Assembly: GCA_965203985.1 (NCBI GenBank)
Contig: CBDBDS010000002.1
Location: 186,001-250,000 of the forward strand
DNA from: Bin87 sp965203985
GTDB lineage: Bacteria > Chloroflexota > Dehalococcoidia > Lucifugimonadales > UBA3495
Direction: 5' to 3'
DNA length: 64,000 nt
Shown: positions 57,986-64,000 of the stretch, one piece after another
Layout of the letters: each line of letters starts with the position of its first letter
How positions within the stretch are numbered: the stretch's first letter is position 1
The notes under the pieces: generated by a model
Database searches by the model: none
Told to the model about the DNA's origin: nothing
What the model saw: the letters and a program-made list of their open reading frames with translations, nothing else
Translations under genes and position numbers: made by a program

Positions 57986-58360
57986 ATGCAACATGGCGCC
58001 GTAAACAGCTATTTGGAACCCGTCGTTGCTCTAATGCTGCATGGCAATGGCGCCCCGTCAGAAGCTATAGACTTCACAATCGACACCGGGTTTTCTGGCG
58101 AACTGACTTTGCCACAGGACGCCATCAATCGACTGAATCTGCTTCGGGATGAAGAAGGCGTGCCGTATATCTTGGCTGACGGAACTCTGCGCGTCATGCC
58201 CAGGTACATCGGACGGGCCCAGTGGCACGGGCAAATCAGGGAAGTGAATGTAATCGACAATGGATCAGAAGCGCTGCTCGGCATGCAGTTACTCTCCGGC
58301 AGCAACCTCAACTTTGACACTGCTCCAGGCGGCGCAGTGATCATCACCGAACTGCCGTGA
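57986..58360 (+). CDS. Retropepsin-like (clan AA) aspartic protease
   Basis: 124 aa. AIDFTIDTGFSGELTLPQDAINRL carries the D-T-G active-site triad and flap context; one chain supplies half of a dimeric active site. GRAQWHGQIREVNVIDNGSEALLGMQLLSG is the C-terminal ALLGM hallmark of this bacterial group. No signal peptide. Coupled to the 57667 gene. Confidence 0.83.
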   Translation: MQHGAVNSYLEPVVALMLHGNGAPSEAIDFTIDTGFSGELTLPQDAINRLNLLRDEEGVPYILADGTLRVMPRYIGRAQWHGQIREVNVIDNGSEALLGMQLLSGSNLNFDTAPGGAVIITELP

Positions 58361-58451
58361 GGCGCCCCCGGATTAATCAACCCTCAGCCAGGAGAACTGT
58401 GGTAATCTTGGCGACAATAAGACTCGATAATCGTTATCAGGAGGATGAACG

Positions 58452-59891
58452 ATGTGCGCGATGCTGAAGAGCCGCAACGGGTTGACGATTACCACCAACT
58501 CCCCGGCCGCGGCCGACCTTTACCAGGAAGGTCTTGACCTTGTCCTGTCCCAGAACTACGGCCCCGACGTCAAGCTCGAGGGGGCAATCGAGGCGGACGA
58601 GGGCTTCGCCATGGCCCACGTCGTCCAGGCGTACGTCCTGCATCTGCAGACCAACGTTCCAGCCGCCCGGGCCGCCGCGGAAAAGGCGGTCGAACTGTCC
58701 GCCGGATGCTCACGGGAAGAGCAGCAGATCGCCCGGATCGTGCACTCCTTCACCCACGGCAAGGGCACTGAGGCCATCGGCCTGGTCCACGAGCACCTCG
58801 ACGAGTTTCCCACTGACACCCTGGCCATGCGCGTCGCCCAGCGCCTGTACATGCTGGGCTGCTTCGGTTCCGGCGTTCCGGACTTCCCCAACCACCTGAT
58901 GGCGATGATGCGCAAGGTTGCGCCGGCCAACGGCGACGACTGGGCATTCCTGGGCCAGTACGCCTTCGCCCATCACGAGACCAATCAGCCGGAGAAGGCC
59001 ATGGATCTGGCCACCCGCTCGCTGGAGGGCAACCCGCAGAACGCGGTCGCCAGCCACTCCGTGACTCACTCCTACTTCGAGCAGGGCGACGCTGCCAACG
59101 GTGGCCGGTGGCTCGGCGACTGGCTGGATGGCTGGGACCGGCGTGCCTCGTACAATACCCATCTGTCTTGGCACTTGGCCCTGTTCGAACTGGCGCAGGG
59201 GCGTTACAACCAGGCGCTGGACCTGTACGAAACCCACATCCGGCCCGGTGTCCAGGCGCGGAACCTGGCGAACCTGCAGGACGCGGCCTCGTTGATGTGG
59301 CGCTTGCAGATCTATTCCGGCGAAGAGCCGGGCAAGCCCTGGGACGAAGTGCGCGACATGGCTCTGCCGGCTGCCGAAACTCCGGGACCGGCTTTCCGCG
59401 ACTGCCACGCCGCGCTGGCCTTTGCCGGCGCCGGGGATGCGGAGTCTACCCAGAAATTCGTGGACCGGGTAAAGGCCCAGGGCGAGAAGGGCGACGACCT
59501 GTCCCGCGAGATGGTGCTGCCCATCGCTTTGGGCGCGGCAGCCTTTGCCGCCGGCGACTACGACGAGGCCGCCGACCTCATGGGTCCCACCTATCCCATG
59601 CTCGCCCGCATCGGCGGCAGCCACGCCCAGCGCGAGGTGTTCGAGGACACCCTGCTGGAGACCTATATCCGCGCCGGCCGCTACGACGATGCCAAGTCCA
59701 TGCTCGACGAACGGCTGTCCCGGCGCTCCTCGGTGCGGGACACTTACTGGATGGGCCGCCTGGAGGCCGAAGCGGTCCAGGGCAACCCCGACGCCTCGCG
59801 CCAGCTGATGGCCCAGGCCCGGGCGGCGTGGGCCGATACCGCCGACGAGGCCGCCGCCGAGATCCAGCGCCTGGCCATTGCCGCCGACTAG
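58452..59891 (+). CDS. TTC38-like tetratricopeptide-repeat protein
   Basis: 479 aa soluble helical-repeat protein. The repeat set resembles the TTC38 family: EGAIEADEGFAMAHVVQAYVLHLQ, VHEHLDEFPTDTLAMRVAQRLYMLG, DWAFLGQYAFAHHETNQPEKAMDLATRSLEGNPQNAVASHSVTHSYFEQGD, SYNTHLSWHLALFELAQGRYNQALDLYETHI. TTC38 proteins are found in bacteria and eukaryotes with no settled enzyme role. GGAGGATGAACG precedes the ATG. A hairpin terminator follows. Confidence 0.82.
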   Translation: MCAMLKSRNGLTITTNSPAAADLYQEGLDLVLSQNYGPDVKLEGAIEADEGFAMAHVVQAYVLHLQTNVPAARAAAEKAVELSAGCSREEQQIARIVHSFTHGKGTEAIGLVHEHLDEFPTDTLAMRVAQRLYMLGCFGSGVPDFPNHLMAMMRKVAPANGDDWAFLGQYAFAHHETNQPEKAMDLATRSLEGNPQNAVASHSVTHSYFEQGDAANGGRWLGDWLDGWDRRASYNTHLSWHLALFELAQGRYNQALDLYETHIRPGVQARNLANLQDAASLMWRLQIYSGEEPGKPWDEVRDMALPAAETPGPAFRDCHAALAFAGAGDAESTQKFVDRVKAQGEKGDDLSREMVLPIALGAAAFAAGDYDEAADLMGPTYPMLARIGGSHAQREVFEDTLLETYIRAGRYDDAKSMLDERLSRRSSVRDTYWMGRLEAEAVQGNPDASRQLMAQARAAWADTADEAAAEIQRLAIAAD

Positions 59892-59916
59892 GCCCAACGG
59901 CGCCGGCGCAAAAAAC

Positions 59917-59941
59917 GAGGGCGGGTTTGAAACCCGCCCTC
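59917..59941 (-). terminator. Intrinsic terminator shared by TPR and FmdB genes
   Basis: GAGGGCGGGTTT (59917-59928) pairs with 59930-59941, 12 bp. On the minus strand the hairpin is followed by CGTTTTTTGCG, a clear terminator for the FmdB gene; on the plus strand it also ends the TPR gene. Confidence 0.8.
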
Positions 59942-59963
59942 AATTCGTTGGCTGGCGTGTCAA

Positions 59964-60209
59964 TCAATGGCCGCAGCCGCAGAACCCCCCGTGTGAGTGT
60001 CCGCCGCCTATGGGCGCAGGCATCGGCGAACCACCGAGATCGGACATGTCGCTGGCAAAGCTGTCGCCTTTGCTGACCGCCGCGAAAACGGAGATGGCGC
60101 GCTTGGCCGGCTGCTCGCAATGGGGGCAATCCGCTCCCGTGGCGGACATGGGCTGCAACTTTTCAAACTTGTGGCCGCAGGTCGTGCAGGCGTACTCGTA
60201 GATAGGCAT
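59964..60209 (-). CDS. FmdB-family zinc-ribbon protein
   Basis: 81 aa. MPIYEYACTTCGHKFEKLQPM...DCPHCEQPAKRAISVF is the FmdB/CxxC-CxxC zinc-ribbon regulator pattern. The tail is Gly/His-rich and ends FCGCGH, which could bind extra metal. GGGAG precedes the ATG and a promoter lies at 60238-60267. The IS element sits just upstream of that promoter. Confidence 0.9.
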   Translation of the reverse strand: MPIYEYACTTCGHKFEKLQPMSATGADCPHCEQPAKRAISVFAAVSKGDSFASDMSDLGGSPMPAPIGGGHSHGGFCGCGH

Positions 60210-60237
60210 AACAGGCTCCCGCAGAGATGATGGGGAG

Positions 60238-60267
60238 AATATACGCCCGGCAACAAGCGAGCGTCAA
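60238..60267 (-). promoter_or_regulatory. Promoter of the FmdB gene
   Basis: TTGACG (60267-60262), an 18-nt spacer and TATATT (60243-60238) on the minus strand. The start near 60231 gives a 22-nt leader. The IS target duplication begins only 4 nt beyond the -35. Confidence 0.6.
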
Positions 60268-60270
60268 GGT

Positions 60271-60280
60271 TGCCCGTCGC
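60271..60280. repeat. Target-site duplication, left copy
   Basis: TGCCCGTCGC, identical to 61464-61473 on the other side of the IS element. Confidence 0.85.
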
Positions 60281-61463
60281 CTCACGCGTACCCGGTTTGG
60301 TGGCGTTTGATGGTGAAGAGGTTGTGAGGTGGGTCGGGTGTAGCGAGGTAGAATTCGTAACCCAGGTGCAGGATGCCCAACTTCCCACGGGAGCACACCT
60401 GGCGTCGGAAGGTTGGAGATACCCGCATCCCCATCAATATCAGCAGGCAGCAGGCCAAAAGCAGGGCCACCAGCAACCGTTGCAGCCGGTCGGTGGTGGT
60501 TACGGTGCTCCGGTTCAGCGCGAAGCGTTGCTTACCATCCTTGAAGTACTGCTCCGGCTGCATCCGCTTCCGATACATGCGCACCGCCTGGCGAGGGTCA
60601 GCCAAGGATGTGGCCAGATACCAGGGCTCCCGATGTCCTCGAGCCCAGTAGAGCACCAGATTGATCACCACCGCGCCGTCGGATCGGTAAAGGGTGCGAG
60701 GCCAGAACAGGATACGGCCTTTACGCAGCCGATAGTCTCGTAACCGACCCCGATAGTCGGCGCCCTGGACCACCACATCGCCCCTGAGGCGAACCACGTA
60801 GTCCACGGGGTAGCCGGTGTGGCGGGGCATCCGTTGCAGAAAGTGGATGAGGCTGGCCCGTCCGAAACCGCGGTCAGCCAACAGCAGCGGTCGGATGTTG
60901 GTGGGCAGGTGTCGTAGCAGCCGCCCGATGAAGAACTCCTCCACTCGGTTCTGGGAAGGATCCAACTCTGCCGGCGTGGATACCCAGCTGAGCAGGGGCA
61001 ACCCCCGACCCCGAAAACAGACCGCAGCGAACAGACCGTTTCGCCCCTGACCCAGATCGGACCAGTCGATCATCATCGGAACCCGGCCCCGCAATCCGGC
61101 CGCCTGACAGATTGGTTCCAACAGCGCCGTCTGCACCGCCATGGTGTCAAAGCCGGTGTTGGACAGAAAGCGAAACAGTCGCTTCTTACGCTGATGATGC
61201 GAATAGGGTAATTGGGTCCGCCAAGCCCGCACCAACACCGATATGGCCAGGGCACGACGCTCCAGAATAGCCACCGTGAGCAGGGCCAGATTGGTCCGAC
61301 GGGTGGCGCGAAATTGCGGCAATGCGTCGTTCAGAAAGGTGGCGATGCGGTGATACCATGACATGGGCGGCCTCCCCAGGGCAGGAATGTGGCGGGTAAC
61401 CCATTCCCTACCCGGAGAGACCGACCTTTTTCAACCCCTCAACTCAAACTGGGTACGCGTGAG
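60281..61463 (-). mobile_element. Complete IS4-type insertion sequence, 1183 bp
   Basis: Terminal inverted repeats CTCACGCGTACCCGGTTTG (60281-60299) and its complement at 61445-61463 agree at 18 of 19 bases. They are flanked by an exact 10-bp direct repeat, TGCCCGTCGC, at 60271-60280 and 61464-61473: a target-site duplication. One transposase fills the element, and its stop codon lies in the left terminal repeat. No resistance or passenger gene is present. The intact ends and exact duplication imply recent insertion. Confidence 0.92.
60282..61364 (-). CDS. IS4-family DDE transposase
   Basis: 360 aa. DDE residues are readable: PMMIDWSDLG (D1), LLLADRGFGRASLI (D2), and the Glu in MQPEQYFKDGKQRFAL, which fits the IS4 Y-(2)R-(3)E-(6)K signature with RKRMQPEQYFKDGK. 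The N-terminal helical DNA-binding region includes RKKRLFRFLSNTGF. Apparently intact with no frameshift, so the element may still be active. Confidence 0.93.
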   Translation of the reverse strand: MSWYHRIATFLNDALPQFRATRRTNLALLTVAILERRALAISVLVRAWRTQLPYSHHQRKKRLFRFLSNTGFDTMAVQTALLEPICQAAGLRGRVPMMIDWSDLGQGRNGLFAAVCFRGRGLPLLSWVSTPAELDPSQNRVEEFFIGRLLRHLPTNIRPLLLADRGFGRASLIHFLQRMPRHTGYPVDYVVRLRGDVVVQGADYRGRLRDYRLRKGRILFWPRTLYRSDGAVVINLVLYWARGHREPWYLATSLADPRQAVRMYRKRMQPEQYFKDGKQRFALNRSTVTTTDRLQRLLVALLLACCLLILMGMRVSPTFRRQVCSRGKLGILHLGYEFYLATPDPPHNLFTIKRHQTGYA

Positions 61464-61473
61464 TGCCCGTCGC
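61464..61473. repeat. Target-site duplication, right copy
   Basis: TGCCCGTCGC directly after the right terminal repeat of the IS element, matching 60271-60280. Confidence 0.85.
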
Positions 61474-62114
61474 GCCTCAAACGTCTGCCCGCTTTGTTGT
61501 TGCGAGCGCAGCAACGCCACGCCGCACCCCGATGCGGGGGCGCGATCCCCGTCAATAATCCCCTCCATCCTGTCCATCCCTGCCAATGCCCCGCTCTCGA
61601 AACACGACCAAAGCTCCATGACACCACTCGCTTGCCGTATTCAGAACTTATGCTCTATCATTGACTCGCAGGCGATAATTCAATCCCATCGACCAGGTTC
61701 CCAGCGTTCACGGCCATCCTGTCAGCATCCAAGTCGCTAACGGCCTCTGCACGAGACTGTCGCCGGCCATTCTAACCGGTGTAGTCTCCTGGGCCACCGG
61801 GCCCGCCACAGCCCGCCATGCTCCAGGCATCGTGCCCCCAGGCATGGACAATGAGAGCAAAAAACTCCAGCGCAAATCCTCCGGCCGTAGGGCTGATAAC
61901 CGCTCGGAACCTGGTCAACACAGCCAATCACATCGCCTGCACACCCTGAACCCTCGGAGGAAGTCCATAGCCACGTTATTCTGAAATACCGCGCCAGCAG
62001 CGGTCATCGCCTGTCCGCCGCTGGCGCCACAATCCCGTTCTAATGTCAGACCAGCCCTGTCCGATGATTGACACGCCGATTATGCGATGCTAATCTCCGA
62101 GACGGAGTATCAAT
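61474..62114. other. 641-bp region with no gene
   Basis: No convincing ORF on either strand. It holds a near-palindrome GTTGTTGCGAGCGCAGCAAC at about 61496-61516, a copy of the dispersed CATCCTGTCCATCC repeat (61560-61584, reverse orientation), a stem GCGCCAGC/GCTGGCGC (61991-61998 with 62020-62027), and the start of the Fur gene control region. It may be a decayed remnant left beside the IS. Confidence 0.6.
62104..62114 (-). promoter_or_regulatory. Candidate operator copy before the Fur-type gene
   Basis: GGAGTATCAAT (62104-62114) touches the start codon at 62115 and is the exact reverse complement of ATTGATACTCC at 62611-62621, after the gene. It could be an autoregulatory site. Confidence 0.35.
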
Positions 62115-62582
62115 ATGGTCGCAACCACACCCAAACATTCCGGACACGAGCACCCGCGACCCCGCTCCGCAGCGGTGGTGGACGACATCATCTCTCAGTT
62201 GAGCGGCCTGGGTTACCGGGACACCGAGCCCCGGCGCCTGGTCATCAGCGCCGTAGCAGCGCAGGGCCGTCCCTTCACGGCCGAAGAGCTCTGCTCCGCC
62301 CTGCCCTGTGTCGGCCGGGCTACCGTGTATCGCGGACTGCGCCTGTTAGTGGAAACCGATCAGGTGTGCCGGGTCCTGCTGGAAGATCACGAGCTGCGCT
62401 ACCAGCTCAGTCACCAGGGGCACCATCATCACCTCTTGTGCGCCGTCTGCGGAATATCGGCAGATTTGGAAGGATGTGACGTAGAGGACATGCTCAGGGA
62501 AGCCGCCGCAACTGCGGGGTTCAAAATGAGCGGCCACTGGCTGGAAGTGTACGGCCGCTGCGGCGAATGCGCCGCGGACTGA
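62115..62582 (+). CDS. Fur-family metalloregulator, probably Zur
   Basis: 155 aa. A winged helix at about residues 30-95 (YRDTEPRRLVISAVAAQGRPFTAEELCSALPCVGRATVYRGLRLLVETDQV) is followed by the metal-binding dimerisation half: YQLSHQGHHHHLLCAVCG and a C-terminal CGECAAD. The two CxxC pairs make the structural zinc site. A zinc-handling lipoprotein gene follows, which favours Zur over Fur or PerR. AGT-rich palindromes flank it. No strong ribosome binding site is visible before ATG 62115. Confidence 0.85.
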   Translation: MVATTPKHSGHEHPRPRSAAVVDDIISQLSGLGYRDTEPRRLVISAVAAQGRPFTAEELCSALPCVGRATVYRGLRLLVETDQVCRVLLEDHELRYQLSHQGHHHHLLCAVCGISADLEGCDVEDMLREAAATAGFKMSGHWLEVYGRCGECAAD

Positions 62583-62610
62583 TCAGTCCCCATCTTGCCG
62601 CGCCGACCTG

Positions 62611-62660
62611 ATTGATACTCCACATCTTTTATACCCGTTAATCGATACGCTATATCTTTT
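62611..62660 (+). promoter_or_regulatory. Two direct GATACnCnAnATCTTTT repeats before the zinc lipoprotein gene
   Basis: GATACTCCACATCTTTT (62614-62630) and GATACGCTATATCTTTT (62644-62660) are 30 bp apart, about three helical turns. Further GATAC motifs lie at 62705 (GATACGGTATTGAT) and 62732. They probably form the operator of the Fur/Zur-type regulator, upstream of the ATG at 62758. Confidence 0.5.
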
Positions 62661-62757
62661 GCTGCCTGCACATGATGGAGACTGTCATTTGCGCGACCAA
62701 ATGAGATACGGTATTGATTAAACCGAAAAACGATACCGAGAACAACGGAGAAAACCG

Positions 62758-64000
62758 ATGAACCCACTTTTCAGATCACCTCTGGCTTCTGCCCAGATAC
62801 TCCCCATGCGGCCAGCCCTGGCGCTGTTGTTCGCGCTGGCGGCTTTCGCGCTGCTGCTGACGGCCTGCGGGGGCGAAGAACCGGACCTCCCTCCGTCCGG
62901 TGCTTCGACCGCCGCAGGTTCCGCCCCAGCCGCCCCGGCCGCCTCTGCCTCCCAGCCAACCGCCGCACCCGGCGCCCCGGCCGCTCCCGCCGCCCCGGCC
63001 AGTGACGCCGCGCCCGCCGAGCCCCTGAAGGCCGTGGCCGGCAACGTCGTCCTCGCCGACCTGGTGCGTCAGGTCGGTGGCGATCTGGTACAGGTGCACA
63101 GCTTGGTCGCCGCAGGTTCCGACGTCCACACCTGGCAGAGCACCCCCGCCGACAGCGTGCGCATCGCCGAGGCCGACCTCATCGTCAGCAACGGCGCCGG
63201 CCTCGCCTCCCAGGTGGAAGACCTCTTCCAAAATGCCGCTTCCAACGACGCCGTTCGCGTGGTCGCCTCCGACGGCCTGGAAGCTCAAGAGCTGGTCGAA
63301 TTGCCCTTCCCGGGAGGCGACGACCATGGCCACGCCATGGAGCACGACGACGATCACGACGCTGAACTCGCCGGACGCCTCCTCATTGGCGACGGCGAAA
63401 CCGGCGCCCTCTCCGTCATCGACCTGGAAACCGGTCACGTCCACCAGGACGAGTTCAACCTCGGTTCCCGCGCCGGCCGCATCTATCCCACCATGAGCGG
63501 ACGCTTCGCCATCGCCGTCTCCAGCGACGCCAACGCCGTCAACATCATCGACGGCGGCTTGTACCTCGAAGAACACGGCGACCACTTCGACCTCATTGAA
63601 AGAGACGTCAGCCTCCTGGGCATCGACCTCACCGGCGACCGTCCCGTCCACATGTACGTCGGCGGCGAGTGGGCCACCGTGTACTACGACGGCTCCGGGG
63701 ACTTCCTCCTAATCAACGAACACGAGCTGGAGGAGGAAGGCTCTTCTTACGTTCCGATCACGATGAACGCCGGCGCCCAACACGGCGCCGTGATCCCTCT
63801 GGAGGACGACCTGTTCGCCGTGTCACTTCAGCACCCGAACCATGCCCAGAACCCTGAAGAATACCGCCTGCCCATCGGCGCCGAAATCTGGGACCTGGAC
63901 GGCAACTCCCTGCACCGCGCCGAAGGCTGCCCCGACCTCCACGGCGACGCCGGCAACGGTCACATGGCCGTCTTCGGCTGCACCGGCGGCGTGCTCATGG
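62758..64000 (+). CDS. Zinc-binding lipoprotein: ZnuA/TroA N-lobe fused to AztD-like beta-propeller, partial
   Basis: 414 residues readable; open at the window edge. Signal with lipobox LLTAC (Cys37), then an Ala/Pro/Ser linker to about 88. Residues 91-183 resemble the N-lobe of ZnuA/TroA (NVVLADLVRQVGGDLVQVHSLVAAGSDVHTWQSTPAD), keeping the first zinc-ligand His (about 124). A His/Asp loop (GGDDHGHAMEHDDDHD, 186-201) comes where ZnuA has its own His-rich loop. From about 203 the protein is AztD-like: LLIGDGETGALSVIDLETG, GGEWATVYYDGSG, AQHGAVIPLEDDLFAVSLQHP and AEGCPDLHGDAGNGHMAVFGC. The C-lobe of ZnuA is missing. GGAG precedes the ATG. It probably hands zinc to an ABC importer just outside the window. 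Confidence 0.85.
   Translation, partial: MNPLFRSPLASAQILPMRPALALLFALAAFALLLTACGGEEPDLPPSGASTAAGSAPAAPAASASQPTAAPGAPAAPAAPASDAAPAEPLKAVAGNVVLADLVRQVGGDLVQVHSLVAAGSDVHTWQSTPADSVRIAEADLIVSNGAGLASQVEDLFQNAASNDAVRVVASDGLEAQELVELPFPGGDDHGHAMEHDDDHDAELAGRLLIGDGETGALSVIDLETGHVHQDEFNLGSRAGRIYPTMSGRFAIAVSSDANAVNIIDGGLYLEEHGDHFDLIERDVSLLGIDLTGDRPVHMYVGGEWATVYYDGSGDFLLINEHELEEEGSSYVPITMNAGAQHGAVIPLEDDLFAVSLQHPNHAQNPEEYRLPIGAEIWDLDGNSLHRAEGCPDLHGDAGNGHMAVFGCTGGVLM

Noticed and set aside
61737..61931. 64-codon minus-strand frame in the gene-free stretch
   Set aside because: Arg/Cys-rich random-looking sequence with no ribosome binding site and no family.
61960..61990. GGAGGAAGTCC-like string reminiscent of RNase P RNA
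   Set aside because: The other conserved RNase P blocks could not be found around it and it forms no fitting P4 helix.

Overview
The window is one contiguous piece of a high-GC bacterial chromosome with dense, short-gapped genes on both strands. No 16S rRNA is present, so placement is by gene content only. Lipoproteins with Ala/Pro linkers after the lipobox Cys, frequent TTG/GTG starts with strong Shine-Dalgarno sites, family-5 peptide binding proteins, flavin monooxygenases, a luciferase-like oxidoreductase, class III CoA transferase and a two-subunit B12 mutase together suggest an aerobic, heterotrophic member of the Chloroflexota (SAR202/Dehalococcoidia-like). That placement is an inference.

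Layout. 0-3 kb: peptide ABC transporter (binding lipoprotein, DppB-like permease, start of DppC-like permease) on the minus strand. 3.2-8.3 kb: small membrane protein, cupin, MFS carrier, Baeyer-Villiger-type monooxygenase, tandem alpha/beta-barrel protein. 8.3-10.5 kb: acyl-CoA-dehydrogenase-like flavoprotein whose last 160 bp are duplicated around a low-GC insert carrying a GIY-YIG/RAMA-type protein. 10.7 kb: tRNA-Ser(TGA). 10.8-14.3 kb: minus-strand run of PNPOx-like, MetE-like, M19 dipeptidase and inositol-phosphatase-like genes, facing a Nudix gene with a probably leaderless mRNA. 15.1-17.7 kb: gyrB-hpt. 17.7-22.7 kb: lipoprotein/gamma-glutamyltransferase pair divergent from a lone binding protein. 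22.7-24.1 kb: folP-folK. 24.2-28.6 kb: acyl-CoA carboxylase beta subunit, small membrane protein, LLM oxidoreductase, rarA. 28.7-35.8 kb: arrestin-like protein, isochorismatase-like protein, threonine aldolase, alpha/beta hydrolase, lspA, rluD-type synthase, long MFS protein. 35.9-40.1 kb: glnS, gltX, ion channel. 40.5-46.3 kb: MBL hydrolase, alpha/beta hydrolase, three Uma2-type genes (one frameshifted), seven-bladed BNR protein, htpX.

46.4-57.6 kb interleaves two things. One is a CoA-metabolism set: methylmalonyl-CoA-mutase-type large subunit, separate B12 subunit, phenylacetate-CoA-ligase-like enzyme, MBL hydrolase and CaiB/BaiF CoA transferase. The other is defence- or toxin-like genes in two similar blocks. 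Block 1 is higBA, a PLD/winged-helix nuclease, a small protein and two HEPN/PaREP1-like genes. Block 2 is a DUF4268 nuclease and two HEPN-like genes. After this come an aspartyl-protease pair, a TTC38-like TPR protein, an FmdB zinc ribbon, and a complete 1183-bp IS4-type element with a 10-bp target duplication. The right edge carries a Fur/Zur-type regulator and an open lipoprotein gene that joins the N-terminal half of a ZnuA/TroA binding protein to an AztD-type beta-propeller, probably for zinc acquisition.

Regulatory pattern. Many starts on both strands lie downstream of an extended -10, TGCTAnnnT, with no clear -35. Some intergenic -10 boxes are palindromic and may fire both ways. Several dispersed repeats run into gene ends and supply stop codons, C-terminal residues or ribosome binding sites. 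I saw no CRISPR array, prophage or rRNA. Start positions follow ribosome binding sites where visible. All functions are from reading the translated sequences, without database searches.
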